Part shown: positions 53,836 to 63,179 of the stretch, piece after piece | How the letters are laid out: each line of letters begins with the position of its first letter | Numbering within the stretch: position 1 is the first letter of the stretch | DNA from: Anaerotignum neopropionicum | GTDB lineage: Bacteria > Bacillota > Clostridia > Lachnospirales > Anaerotignaceae | Reading direction: 5' to 3' | DNA: 64,000 bases | Assembly (NCBI RefSeq): GCF_001571775.1 | Contig: NZ_LRVM01000002.1 | Coordinates: 370,367-434,366 of the forward strand | Notes under the pieces: generated by a model | Seen by the model: the letters and a program-made list of their open reading frames with translations, nothing else | Databases searched by the model: none | What the model was told of the DNA's origin: nothing | Translations under genes and position numbers: made by a program

Positions 53836-54603
53836 GTGGAAGTCTACAATCAACTGGCAAAATATCCGGTCTTTACAATCACTGAGGTAGAACAGTTAAC
53901 AGGAAATTCAAATACCGCGTATTCCCTACTGGATCGCTTGATGAAAAAGGGTTTGATGAAAAAGGTTCGAAAGAACATCTATTCTGCTGTAAATCCGGTA
54001 ACCGGACAAATTGTAGCTACACGGTATCAAATAGGCTGTGCAATAACGGACACGGCTTATATTTCTCACCATAGTGCGTTTGAATATTATGGACTTGCAA
54101 ATCAAGTATTTTATGAGCTCTATGTTTCTTCGGAATCAAAATTCAATACATTTGAATATGAACATATGACTTTTAAATATGTTTCTTCAAGAATGCAAGA
54201 AGGAATTGTGGAAGCTAAGAATACGACAGGTGTTCGTATTACTGACTTGGAAAGAACTGTCATCGATAGCATTCGTGACTTTAATAAAATTGGTGGTTTG
54301 GAGGAGCTTCTGAATTGCCTTGAAGGCATCCATTTTCTGGATGAAGAAAAGCTTCGCAGATACTTAGCGATTTATAACACGCAAGGACTTTATCAAAGAG
54401 TTGGTTATCTGCTGCAGCATTACCAAAAGGAAATACAATTATCTAATGATTTTATAGATAGTTGTAAAGAAAAAATCGGAAAAAGCAGACGGTATCTGTT
54501 AAATGAGGAAAACCAGCAGAACATTTATAATAGCGAGTGGAAATTGATGATACCGGAAGGATTATTTGAAATAACAGAACAAGGTGGTGATCTTCTTGTC
54601 TAG
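53836..54603 (+). CDS. abiEi: AbiEi-type antitoxin/transcription regulator
   Basis: About 255 residues from GTG 53836 after AAAGAGGTG (GTG 53827 overlaps that site). The N-terminal winged helix (FTITEVEQLTGNSNTAYSLLDRLMKKGLMKKV) and the following domain (ISHHSAFEYYGL, VRITDLERTVIDSI) are typical of type IV AbiE antitoxins, which repress their own promoter. It overlaps the toxin gene. Confidence 0.88.
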   Translation: MEVYNQLAKYPVFTITEVEQLTGNSNTAYSLLDRLMKKGLMKKVRKNIYSAVNPVTGQIVATRYQIGCAITDTAYISHHSAFEYYGLANQVFYELYVSSESKFNTFEYEHMTFKYVSSRMQEGIVEAKNTTGVRITDLERTVIDSIRDFNKIGGLEELLNCLEGIHFLDEEKLRRYLAIYNTQGLYQRVGYLLQHYQKEIQLSNDFIDSCKEKIGKSRRYLLNEENQQNIYNSEWKLMIPEGLFEITEQGGDLLV

Positions 54604-55540
54604 GTATGACATTATTTATCTTGGTAAAAAAGCAGAAGAACTGGGCTTTGTGAGAGACACGCTTGAGAAAGTAACAAGGCTTGCAGATGTTTTAGAATAT
54701 CTGAATACAAATCCCATTCTCAAAGAAAGTCTTGCGCTGAAAGGTGGCACAGCCATTAATCTGACTATTTTCAATTTACCAAGGCTTTCAGTAGATATTG
54801 ACATGGATTATTTGGTCAACAATAGCAGAGAAGAAATGCTTGAGCAACGTGAGCTAATAAACAGCACAATTGATCGATACATGATCGCTCAAGGTTATAC
54901 AAAAAATGAAAAAACAAAAAATCCCCAAAGTTTGGATTCTTGGGTGTATGATTATATTGGAGCTAGTGGCAATAGAGATAATATAAAGATTGAAATCAAC
55001 TATTCCCTACGAGCTCATGTGTTGCAGGCAGAAGAAAGGCCAATTATCACTGAACATTTTTTAAGTGAATATAGGGTTAAGACTCTTGCTCCAATTGAGA
55101 TTTATGGAAGTAAGATCAATGCGTTGCTGAGCAGGGCAGCAGCAAGGGACTTATATGATGCTAGAAATATGATTCATTATAAACTTTTTGATGAATCGGA
55201 AGAAACGCTTCTTAGAAAGACTGTGGTTTTTTATGCGGTAATATCTGCGAAAGTGATCAACAAGACCTTTGATACCAGTGCAATTGACTCCATCACAAAA
55301 CAAAAAATAAAGACAGACCTTTTGCCAGTGATAAAAAGAAAAGACGATTTTGAACTGGAAACGGCAAAGAAAATGGTAAAAGCATATATTGCTGATTTAA
55401 TGGTTCTTACAGAATCTGAAAAAGAGTTTCTGGATAGATTTGAAAACGGTGAGTATATTCCGGAATTGTTATTTGAAGATGAAAGAACTTTAGAACGGAT
55501 TAAAAATCATCCAATGGCGTTGTGGAAGATGAGACGGTAG
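54593..55540 (+). CDS. abiEii: AbiEii nucleotidyltransferase toxin
   Basis: About 315 residues; TTG 54593 after GGTGGTGAT gives MSRYDIIYL, GTG 54584 is an alternative. The nucleotidyltransferase core LALKGGTAINLTIF..LSVDIDMDY (GG, then D-x-D) and the later KIEINYSLR are intact. AbiEii-type toxins act on tRNA or GTP-dependent steps and cause growth arrest on phage infection. The overlap with abiEi is the normal operon form. Confidence 0.88.
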   Translation, partial: FLSRYDIIYLGKKAEELGFVRDTLEKVTRLADVLEYLNTNPILKESLALKGGTAINLTIFNLPRLSVDIDMDYLVNNSREEMLEQRELINSTIDRYMIAQGYTKNEKTKNPQSLDSWVYDYIGASGNRDNIKIEINYSLRAHVLQAEERPIITEHFLSEYRVKTLAPIEIYGSKINALLSRAAARDLYDARNMIHYKLFDESEETLLRKTVVFYAVISAKVINKTFDTSAIDSITKQKIKTDLLPVIKRKDDFELETAKKMVKAYIADLMVLTESEKEFLDRFENGEYIPELLFEDERTLERIKNHPMALWKMRR

Positions 55541-55597
55541 GCGGAATTGTTTTTAGTGGATAGATAAAATAAAAGGTTTGATAGACGGAGAGCCCTT

Positions 55598-58500
55598 GTG
55601 GAAAATAAAGATCAAGTAATACGTGAGCTACAAGAAAAAATACTTCTTCTGGAGTCAAAAGTTGACTATTTGCAAGGGATTTTGCTGGATGCGAAGATCC
55701 CTTATGAAGTGAGTCCAAATAGTGAAGCAATTAGTAGTAGCGTTGATGAAGATATTGATCAAGGAGCGCGCATTATTAAGGAAGAAATAACAAAGATTCA
55801 TTTCAGATTTTTCTATTCCATGTTCAAAGGAAGAATGGATGTGTATAGCAAGCGAGGTGGTAAACCGAACCCAAAAACAGGACAAACCGGTTATTATACA
55901 CAGTGTTGGAATTTTTGGAAAGATGGGTTGTGTCCGAAAAAGAATGGGAAAAAGATAAAATGTGGTGAGTGCAGAAATCAAAATTACAAGCAACTTAGAG
56001 GCGAAGTGATTATGCAGCATCTGATCGGAGCAAAAGAAGATTGTTCCGATGTCATAGGGCTATATCCAATGTTGCAGGATGAAACCTGTAATTTTCTTGT
56101 TTTTGATTTTGACAATCATGATGATAAGAGCAAGGTCGATGATTTTGCCAATACAGATGATGAATGGATTGATGAGGTGAACGCAATGCGGTTCATCTGT
56201 CAGCTCAATAATGTGGACAACTTGGTTGAGCGATCGAGGTCAGGAAAAGGTGCACATATTTGGCTATTTTTTGAGGAGCCTATTCCTGCAGCTGCTGCCA
56301 GAAAATTTGGAACTGCTTTACTTACAAAAGGAGCAGAGTCAGTAAATCAAAAAAGTTTTAAATCCTATGACCGAATGATTCCAGCGCAAGATCATATGCC
56401 AGAGGGCGGAATTGGGAATCTTATTGCGCTGCCTTTACAAGGACAAGCGTTAAAAAGCGGGAATAGTGCATTTATTGATGAAAACTGGAATGCATATCCT
56501 GACCAGTGGCAAGTACTAAAGTCAACCAGTAAAATATCAAAAGCGTTTATTGATGAAAAAATAAACGAATGGTCAGCGGACGGCCTGTTGGGTATGCTTG
56601 CAGAAGATATGAGCGGAACAGTAGAAAAAAGTGACAATGGCATATCCAAGCCTTGGGAAAAGAAAAGGAAAAACTTTGAAATCACGGATGTAGACGGTGC
56701 ATTGGATATTACACTGGACAATCAGATCTATATTGATACAGGAAATGTAAAACCAAGGTTACAGAATCAAATCAGAAGACTAGCAGCGTTCAGTAATCCG
56801 GAGTATTACAAGAATCAAGCCATGGGATTTGGGACAAGAGGAACGGCAAGAATTATATCGTGTAGCCGGGATGTTGATCAGTATTTGTGTATACCACGTG
56901 GCTGCAAAGAAAAACTGGTGAAAAAACTTGAGGAGGCAGGTATAGCCTACAAAAAGACAGACCACAGAGAATGTGGCAGAAAAATAGAGGTTACTTTTGT
57001 GGGTGAACTTCGCCCAGAACAAAAGGAAGCTTCTGAAGAAATCCTGAATCATGATATAGGAATTTTGGGCGCAGCAACAGCTTTTGGAAAAACGGCAGTC
57101 GGTGCCTATTTGATAGCAGCCCGAAAGATCAATACATTAGTACTGGTTCATAATACAGAAATTATGAAAAACTGGGTGGAGGACTTTGAAAAATTCTTGA
57201 TTGTTGATGAAGAACCACCAGAATATAAAACAGCAACAGGTAGAATAAAAAAGAGAAAAAGTGTCGTCGGGCGTATGTATGCAGGACATAACTCTGTGAC
57301 CGGAATTATCGATGTTGTCATGATCTCATCATTAGGCAAAAATGGAGAGATTAATCAACTGGTAAAGGATTATGGCCTTGTCATAATGGATGAATGTCAT
57401 CATGGAGCTTCACAAACAGCAGAAGAAGTATTGAATGAAGTGAATGCAAAATATGTTTATGGACTTACGGCAACGCCCAAACGTGATGACGGTCAGGAAG
57501 CTAAAATATTTATGCAGTTCGGACCGATACGCTATCGTTATACGGCCAAGGACCGAGCGAAAGAACAGGGAATTGAACATTTCGTATATCCACGATTCAC
57601 TCGTCTTGTTCATCCGGATGGCGAAACGATTAAAATAAATGATGCTTATAAGCTGGCAAGAGAAAGCGAAATCAGAAATAAGCAGATCGTTGCTGATGTT
57701 TCAATATGCTTGGAAAATGGAAGAACACCACTGGTGTTGACGAAATTCAAAGAACATGCCGCTGTTCTATTCGACATGTTAAAAGACAGCGCTGATCATA
57801 TTTACCTTTTGCAAGGCGGTAAAAGGGCTAAGGAAAGAGATCTGATCAGGAAGCGAATGAAAGAAGTTCCAGAAAATGAAACGATTATACTTGTTGCCAT
57901 TGGACAGTATATTGGTGAAGGCTTTAATTATCCAAGGTTGGATACGATGATGCTGACAACGCCAATCGCTTGGGAAGGCAATGTAGAACAATATGCCGGT
58001 AGACTTCATAGAGATTTTGAAGGGAAACAAGAAGTCATCATTTATGACTATGTGGATTCGCATATTCGTGTACTGGAGAAAATGTATCACAAGCGTCTCA
58101 GAGCCTATAAAAAAATTGGTTATGAAATATGTATGGCATTGATTGATAAGAAGCAAAGCGCAAATGCAATATATGATAAGAAATCGTATCAGGAAATCTA
58201 TTTAAAGGATCTAACGGAATCAAACAAAAATTTGATCATTTCAAGCCCTGGTATTAATGAGAAAAAAGTGAAGCAACTGATTGCTTTAATGCAAAAAAAG
58301 CAGGAAGATGGCATCTCGGTCATGGTGTTGACCTTATCTCCTGAAAGTTATCCTGAAAAAAGAGTTGAAAAGACAAGAGAATTAATAGGACATCTTGTCG
58401 GAGTCGGCATCAAAGTTTTAGAACGACCAGTGATGCACGAGCATTACGCCGTTATCGATGAAGAAATTGTGTGGTATGGTAGTATGAATCTGCTGTCTGG

Positions 58501-58603
58501 AGAAAAAGAAGATGATAATTTAATGCGAGTGCTTAGCAAGGACATTGCACAAGAATTGATGGAAATCTCATTTCAGAAAGAAGAAAGAGGTGAAATGCTA
58601 TGA
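55598..58603 (+). CDS. TOTE-type primase/DEAH helicase/PLD-like protein
   Basis: 1001 residues from GTG 55598. In order: a short N-terminal coiled coil (5-30); a four-Cys cluster (C103, C112, C122, C125); an archaeo-eukaryotic primase domain with FLVFDFDNHDD (D170, D172); an SF2 helicase with AATAFGKT (about 490-498), MDECHHG (about 597), GLTATPKRDDGQ and YAGRLHRDFEG; and a C-terminal PLD-like domain with HEHYAVID and WYGSMNLL (about 946-965). The PLD motif has His where HxK expects Lys. This order matches the TOTE conflict systems described from mobile elements. It overlaps the UPF0158 gene by 4 bp. Confidence 0.85.
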   Translation: MENKDQVIRELQEKILLLESKVDYLQGILLDAKIPYEVSPNSEAISSSVDEDIDQGARIIKEEITKIHFRFFYSMFKGRMDVYSKRGGKPNPKTGQTGYYTQCWNFWKDGLCPKKNGKKIKCGECRNQNYKQLRGEVIMQHLIGAKEDCSDVIGLYPMLQDETCNFLVFDFDNHDDKSKVDDFANTDDEWIDEVNAMRFICQLNNVDNLVERSRSGKGAHIWLFFEEPIPAAAARKFGTALLTKGAESVNQKSFKSYDRMIPAQDHMPEGGIGNLIALPLQGQALKSGNSAFIDENWNAYPDQWQVLKSTSKISKAFIDEKINEWSADGLLGMLAEDMSGTVEKSDNGISKPWEKKRKNFEITDVDGALDITLDNQIYIDTGNVKPRLQNQIRRLAAFSNPEYYKNQAMGFGTRGTARIISCSRDVDQYLCIPRGCKEKLVKKLEEAGIAYKKTDHRECGRKIEVTFVGELRPEQKEASEEILNHDIGILGAATAFGKTAVGAYLIAARKINTLVLVHNTEIMKNWVEDFEKFLIVDEEPPEYKTATGRIKKRKSVVGRMYAGHNSVTGIIDVVMISSLGKNGEINQLVKDYGLVIMDECHHGASQTAEEVLNEVNAKYVYGLTATPKRDDGQEAKIFMQFGPIRYRYTAKDRAKEQGIEHFVYPRFTRLVHPDGETIKINDAYKLARESEIRNKQIVADVSICLENGRTPLVLTKFKEHAAVLFDMLKDSADHIYLLQGGKRAKERDLIRKRMKEVPENETIILVAIGQYIGEGFNYPRLDTMMLTTPIAWEGNVEQYAGRLHRDFEGKQEVIIYDYVDSHIRVLEKMYHKRLRAYKKIGYEICMALIDKKQSANAIYDKKSYQEIYLKDLTESNKNLIISSPGINEKKVKQLIALMQKKQEDGISVMVLTLSPESYPEKRVEKTRELIGHLVGVGIKVLERPVMHEHYAVIDEEIVWYGSMNLLSGEKEDDNLMRVLSKDIAQELMEISFQKEERGEML

Positions 58604-59016
58604 AAGTGAAACTGAATGATGTTCTGGAAGCTTTGGATTTTGTTGATGACGAAACGCAGTATTATTATAATATGAAAACTGAGCAAGTCGTCATGCTGCT
58701 TATGGATGGTATGAATGATGAAGAAGATGCTGAATTAAGAGACGATATTGATGAGAACTATGAAGATTATATAGTCCTTCCAGGAAAATATGAAATCAAT
58801 GAATATGCCATGATGGAAAATTTTATTGATGAGTTGAATGCAGTAGATAAACAAGATCGGCTTTATTCGGCAATACGAAGCAAAGGAGCTTTTCGAAGAT
58901 TTAAAGATAGTTTGTTTGACTTAGGATTGGAAAAGAATTGGTATCAGTTTCGCGATGATGCTTATTTGAAAATTGCTACCAAGTGGTGTGAAAAAAATAA
59001 TATTGAGATGATTTAG
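58600..59016 (+). CDS. UPF0158-family protein
   Basis: 138 residues, ATG 58600 overlapping the TOTE stop (ATGA). Acidic, with the family pattern VLPGKYEINEYAMMENFI and SKGAFRRFKDSLFDLGLEKNWY. UPF0158 proteins are small helical proteins of unknown function. Its co-translation with the primase-helicase suggests an accessory or regulatory subunit. Confidence 0.75.
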   Translation: MKVKLNDVLEALDFVDDETQYYYNMKTEQVVMLLMDGMNDEEDAELRDDIDENYEDYIVLPGKYEINEYAMMENFIDELNAVDKQDRLYSAIRSKGAFRRFKDSLFDLGLEKNWYQFRDDAYLKIATKWCEKNNIEMI

Positions 59017-59102
59017 AAATGCGTGAAACTTTTTCTCGTTTGGCTTATTATGACCCTGTATAATAGACAAGTCAAAATAATAGGTGCAAAGGAGAAATTG
59101 AT

Positions 59103-60479
59103 ATGCAACAATCAAAAGAAATTACTGTAATTCCACCGGATCCAAAATATGACAAGCATGTCAGGATTGAAAACAAGATACTTAATGTAGCAGCATACTG
59201 TCGGGTGAGCACAAGATTTGAACAACAGGAAAACAGTTATGAATCTCAAATCGATTATTACACAAGAAAAATTGGACAAAATAAAAACTGGCACTGTACC
59301 GGAATTTATGCAGATGAAGGAAAGATAGCAACAGGTACTAAATATCGTGATAGTTTTAATGTCATGATTGAAGATTGTTATGCAGGGAAAATTGATCTTA
59401 TCCTGACAAAGTCAATCAGTCGATTTGCCAGAAATACAGTTGATTTTCTGCGAGTTATTCGTGAATTAAAAGATAGGCAAATTCGTATCATCTTTGAAAA
59501 AGAGAACATTGATACGATGAATAGTACAGGAGAATTACTGATCACCATTTTAAGCAGTCAAGCACAGGAAGAAAGTCGGAATTTAAGTGAGAATACAAGA
59601 TGGGGAATCGTTCGGAAATTTGAACAGGGAATCGTCCAAGTTAATCACAAGAAGTTCCTGGGGTTTACAAAGGACGAGGATAACAAACTAATTATCGTCC
59701 CAGAAGAAGCTGATATAGTTAGAAAGATATTTGATCTTTATCTGCAAGGACTTGGAGCAAATAAAATTGCAAGGGTACTGGAAGCAGAAGGTATACGGAC
59801 AACAACGGGATTAGAACACTGGCATCCTCAAACCATTTACAAAATGCTTCAATGTGAAAAATACATTGGTGATGCAATTCTTCAAAAAACTCATACAATC
59901 GATTTTTTAACAAAGAAGAGAGTCAAAAATAATGGTTATGTAAAAAAATACTATGTCCGAAACAGTCATGAAGCAATAATCACTAAAGAGCAATTCTATC
60001 TTGTTCAAGAAGAAATGAAAAGAAGGAGCTGTACAGGAGAAAAGAGCACTGGTAAAAGATATAGTTCAGCTTATCCATTGAGTGGTATTATTATTTGTGG
60101 TAATTGCAATAATGTTTATACCAGAGTAACTTGGCAGAATAAAAATGGTAAAGCATTTGTTTGGCGATGTCGAGAACAGTTGAAACCTGGATCCCTTCAA
60201 TGTAAACATTCAACAACAGTGCGAGAAGCAGAAATGCTAAATTTACTAAGCGAGCTATTCAACATGATTTTAGAAACTGATCCAGCGGATGCAACAGTAT
60301 TTTTGCTCAAGACTAAAGCGATTTTGATTGTAAATTTAATGGAGAATGAGAAGTATTTGAGTGACAATATAACAAAGCAGATAATTAATAAGGTGATTGA
60401 CCGGATTGTAATCAAGAAAGAAGGAATTACAGCGATTCACTTTAAATCTGGACTAGTAATCGAAAAGACTTTATCATGA
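59103..60479 (+). CDS. Serine recombinase, apparently intact
   Basis: 458 residues, ATG 59103 after AAAGGAGAAATTGAT. The catalytic motif VAAYCRVST, SISRFARNT and the E-helix region are present, followed by the recombinase domain (ILQKTHTIDFLTKKRVKN), zinc ribbon (ICGNCNNVYTR, then WRCREQLKPGSLQC) and a short helical tail. Its C-terminal half resembles the truncated copy at 34546-35437. It lies next to the TOTE genes and may be the integrase of the element that brought them. Confidence 0.9.
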   Translation: MQQSKEITVIPPDPKYDKHVRIENKILNVAAYCRVSTRFEQQENSYESQIDYYTRKIGQNKNWHCTGIYADEGKIATGTKYRDSFNVMIEDCYAGKIDLILTKSISRFARNTVDFLRVIRELKDRQIRIIFEKENIDTMNSTGELLITILSSQAQEESRNLSENTRWGIVRKFEQGIVQVNHKKFLGFTKDEDNKLIIVPEEADIVRKIFDLYLQGLGANKIARVLEAEGIRTTTGLEHWHPQTIYKMLQCEKYIGDAILQKTHTIDFLTKKRVKNNGYVKKYYVRNSHEAIITKEQFYLVQEEMKRRSCTGEKSTGKRYSSAYPLSGIIICGNCNNVYTRVTWQNKNGKAFVWRCREQLKPGSLQCKHSTTVREAEMLNLLSELFNMILETDPADATVFLLKTKAILIVNLMENEKYLSDNITKQIINKVIDRIVIKKEGITAIHFKSGLVIEKTLS

Positions 60480-60668
60480 CAATTGAATAATTGTTCAGAA
60501 TAAAGCTCTCAAACCACTATACGTTTGAAAGTTTTGTTGCGCACAATTTTTACTAATTGGTAAAGTTGTAGATGCTCAATATGCTGATAATGAACAGACA
60601 AAGATGACGCAATTTGATTTACTATGCGTGAGGTTTTTTTCAAAGAAGCAGATTAAATTGATCTGTTT

Positions 60669-61568
60669 TCAAGAAAAATACATCTCCGCCAAGGAACAAG
60701 TAGGTCTTGTAGGCATTAGAATTGTCGGCTCAAGGCACGTTGAAACGTGCGTACTTTTGTCCCACAAAAACCCACAAACATCTCCACCGTCTTTATAAAC
60801 AGGAAAATTGAATAAAATAGACTTGAGGGGTAATTCAGCCTCATCACATGAAAAAATCTCTATTTCTTTGATTAGCGAAGAAATTAGAGATTTTTTCTCT
60901 TCATCGCTGATTTTATCATACACTTTATCAAAGTTTGCCAGTAGGGTGTAGATGTTTTCCAATGTGATGGCATCTTGCTCCACGGCTTTGCGGCGCAGCT
61001 TTACATCTTCAATTTTTTCTTCCAGCTCTACAATGATGTCATACAGTCCATCAAGGCGAAGAGTCATATCGTGAAGCTTGCGTTCTCTAAAACGAGTTTC
61101 TTCCGGCAGACTGTCAATTTCGTTTTCAAGACGGTTTTTATTAAGCTCGACCTCCCGCAACTTAGCTTCATAATTGCTTAGTTCTCTGTTTAAAGTGGAA
61201 GTATCAATTTCCTTGCCTATCCTTGATTTAATTTCTGCTGCAAAATTCTGATTTTTAATCAGCTCTCTGATTGCCTCAATGACAAGTGGCTCAATGTCAG
61301 TTTTCTTGAGCATAGTTTTATAGTCACAGCTTTTTCCCCGTGCTGTTCGAGCTTTACTGCAAACATAATAGTAAATCTCTTTATATGTACCGTCTTTGTT
61401 TGTCCAAGCGTGTTTATTGGTGTACATCGGGCCACCGCATTTCGGGCATTTTAAAATACCACTTAATAAGTGCGTTCTGTCCCGACCAATTTTAGATGGG
61501 GATTTTATTCCTGTTATTTCTGGTTTTTCATGTGCTTTGTTCCAGAGTTCCTCATCTATGATACACAC
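60669..61568 (-). pseudogene. C-terminal half of another serine recombinase
   Basis: Family sequence starts at once with VCIIDEELWNKAHE, which is the end of the recombinase domain, followed by the zinc ribbon (LKCPKCGGPMYTN, then CSKARTARGKSCDYK) and a long coiled coil (about 150-240). The catalytic domain is absent. Upstream it joins a histidine-kinase fragment at about 61575. Its last residues read into the attachment-like sequence. Opposite orientation to all other recombinases here. Confidence 0.85.
60686..60790. other. Possible attachment-site sequence at a recombinase gene end
   Basis: Read on the + strand, CTCAAGGCACGTTGAAAC (60729-60746) encodes SRHVETCVLLSHKN. Read on the - strand it is the last coding part of the truncated recombinase (DKSTHVSTCLE). 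The same CAAGGCACGTTGAAAC core lies at 46150-46165 in the methyltransferase-like tail. Integrase genes whose 3' end overlaps the att site are common, so this may be an attL/attR half. Confidence 0.5.
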
Positions 61569-61687
61569 AACGCTGCATTTTCAAATTTTAAACCTATGAA
61601 AGCAGCAGAAATCAAGGTAAATGCTACTATAATCATCAATACCAAACGAAAAAGTTTTTTTATTTTCCTGTTTACCAGTATTTTCAT
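61556..61687 (-). pseudogene. Histidine kinase N-terminal fragment
   Basis: ATG 61687 after GAGGTG encodes a basic start (KILVNRKIKKLFR) and one membrane helix (LVLMIIVAFTLISAAFIGL), then stops at 61556 where recombinase sequence takes over. It begins 8 bp after the response-regulator stop, the usual order of a two-component operon. Only 43 residues remain. Confidence 0.6.
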
Positions 61688-61695
61688 CGTACACC

Positions 61696-62095
61696 TCAAT
61701 CCACAGTATTCCATTTATATCCCATGCGCCGAACCGTCACTATTTTTTGGGGATCGCTTGGATTATCTTCGATTTTTGTACGTAATCTGCGTATATACAC
61801 CGTAAGGGTATTGTTATCTATATAGTTTTCATCACAATCCCATAGTTTGCTTAAAATCTGTTCCGACGAAAGGACAATATCTGGATTTTCCATAAACAGG
61901 CACAACAATTTATACTCATTTGCTGTTAAGTCAAGCTGTTCCTCATTTTTATAGACTTCACCTTTTAGGAGTTTTACTTTTATGCCATTAGAATTTAATT
62001 CTGTATCTGCTTGATTAAAATTGTCACTTCTGCGAAGCAATGCATTTATTCTCGACATAAATACTGCCAGTTTGAATGGCTTTGTTATGCTGGTT
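61696..62095 (-). pseudogene. OmpR/PhoB-family response regulator lacking its receiver domain
   Basis: The open frame contains the last receiver residues (SITKPFKLAVFMSRINALLRR) and a full winged-helix output domain (LDLTANEYKLLCLFMENPDIVLSSEQILSKLW, YIRRLRTKIEDNP, TVRRMGYKW). The phosphate-accepting receiver is gone upstream of about 62095. ATG 62058 could start a 120-residue DNA-binding fragment. With the kinase fragment it is the wreck of a two-component system. Confidence 0.8.
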
Positions 62096-62139
62096 TTTTG
62101 CTGTAGAAATATTAAATCATTGGAAAACTTCTAAAAGAA

Positions 62140-62481
62140 ATGGGATATCAGAAACTACTCTAAAACAAAATTTGCTTTTTTGATTGTAATCTTTTCTAAA
62201 AGTAACATGGTCAAATAAAATTGGAACAAGGCCGTAAAATTTTTCATGCAGGTTCGATGGGTCTTATATGAAGTAAGTCTATCATTGTAAAAATGAGGGA
62301 AAATGTTCCAAATTTATGTAAGCTAAATTCTAATATAAGACGAGAAATATAAGGAATAGTTGCTGAGATGCAGAGCCCAATTTGGGGTGACACCAAGAAT
62401 GCAACTGTAAGGGCTTGTTGTCTGTATAATGCAGGCGGCAGGTCTTTTAACTATGCCTTTCTGCGCCGATTGTTGTAATAA
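62140..62481 (+). repeat. Long direct repeat, copy A (about 340 bp)
   Basis: Shares high identity along its whole length with 63180-63514: for example AATATAAGACGAGAAATATAAGGAATAGTT, and CTGTAAGGGCTTGTTGTCTGTATAATGCAGGCGGCA near the end, are nearly identical in both (quoted in parts: ATATAAGGAATAGTT; GGGCTTGTTGTCTGTATAAT). It carries a TATAAT and ends inside the start of the following reading frame. Confidence 0.85.
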
Positions 62482-63112
62482 TTTATGTAATCAATTAGTT
62501 AAGAGCGAGATATTAAAAAAGCGATACAATGAATTAATTGGACCAGCGACGGAATATGTGGAGTCAAAATATGTGGAAAAAATTATCATTGAAGAGGGAT
62601 TAATATTAGTAGATGATGCCAGTGCATTTAATGCATATCCAGAAAACAATAAAGAAATAAGATTTCAGATTGTAGACTGGGGAACGGAAAGGGCAGGATT
62701 TAGAGATGATTATCTTGAGAGGTATGCTGGATGGGAGGCTAGTACTATTATAGGCAATATTGTGAAAAAATATGCTGCTGATTACAGCTGCTATGCTGGT
62801 CTGGATACTTCTGAAGAAACAACAGATGCATTGCTTCATTTTTATACTACAAATAAAAGACATTTAAGCTGGTACGATCAAGAACATTTTAATGAGTTAG
62901 GGGTTGCAGACATAAGACTATACGGTTATGATGAAAGTACACTGGAAAAAACTATGTTTGAACCTATATTTTCTGATATCCTTAGCTTAGATTTTACAAC
63001 GAATACAATTATTTTTCGTCTATATAAAAATGAAGGAGACAAGAAAGAAACAAAATTGTATTTATACAACTACCAAGATGGTGAATATCATTTGAGTGAT
63101 TATGGTATGTAG
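62429..63112 (+). CDS. Unknown protein between the direct repeats
   Basis: Open frame of 227 residues. Its first about 18 codons lie in repeat copy A and overlap the TATAAT, so the true start is unclear and the 5' end may be missing. The body is alpha/beta and acidic (EIRFQIVDWGTERAGF, DYLERYAGWEASTIIGNIV, IFRLYKNEGDKKETKLYLYNY). I recognise no family. Repeat copy B follows 68 bp after its stop. Confidence 0.45.
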   Translation: MQAAGLLTMPFCADCCNNLCNQLVKSEILKKRYNELIGPATEYVESKYVEKIIIEEGLILVDDASAFNAYPENNKEIRFQIVDWGTERAGFRDDYLERYAGWEASTIIGNIVKKYAADYSCYAGLDTSEETTDALLHFYTTNKRHLSWYDQEHFNELGVADIRLYGYDESTLEKTMFEPIFSDILSLDFTTNTIIFRLYKNEGDKKETKLYLYNYQDGEYHLSDYGM

Positions 63113-63179
63113 TAAATTCTTTTTATGCCAGTGGGCAGGAGATTTTTAATTTATGGAGATATGCTGTAAGGCATTAGCA

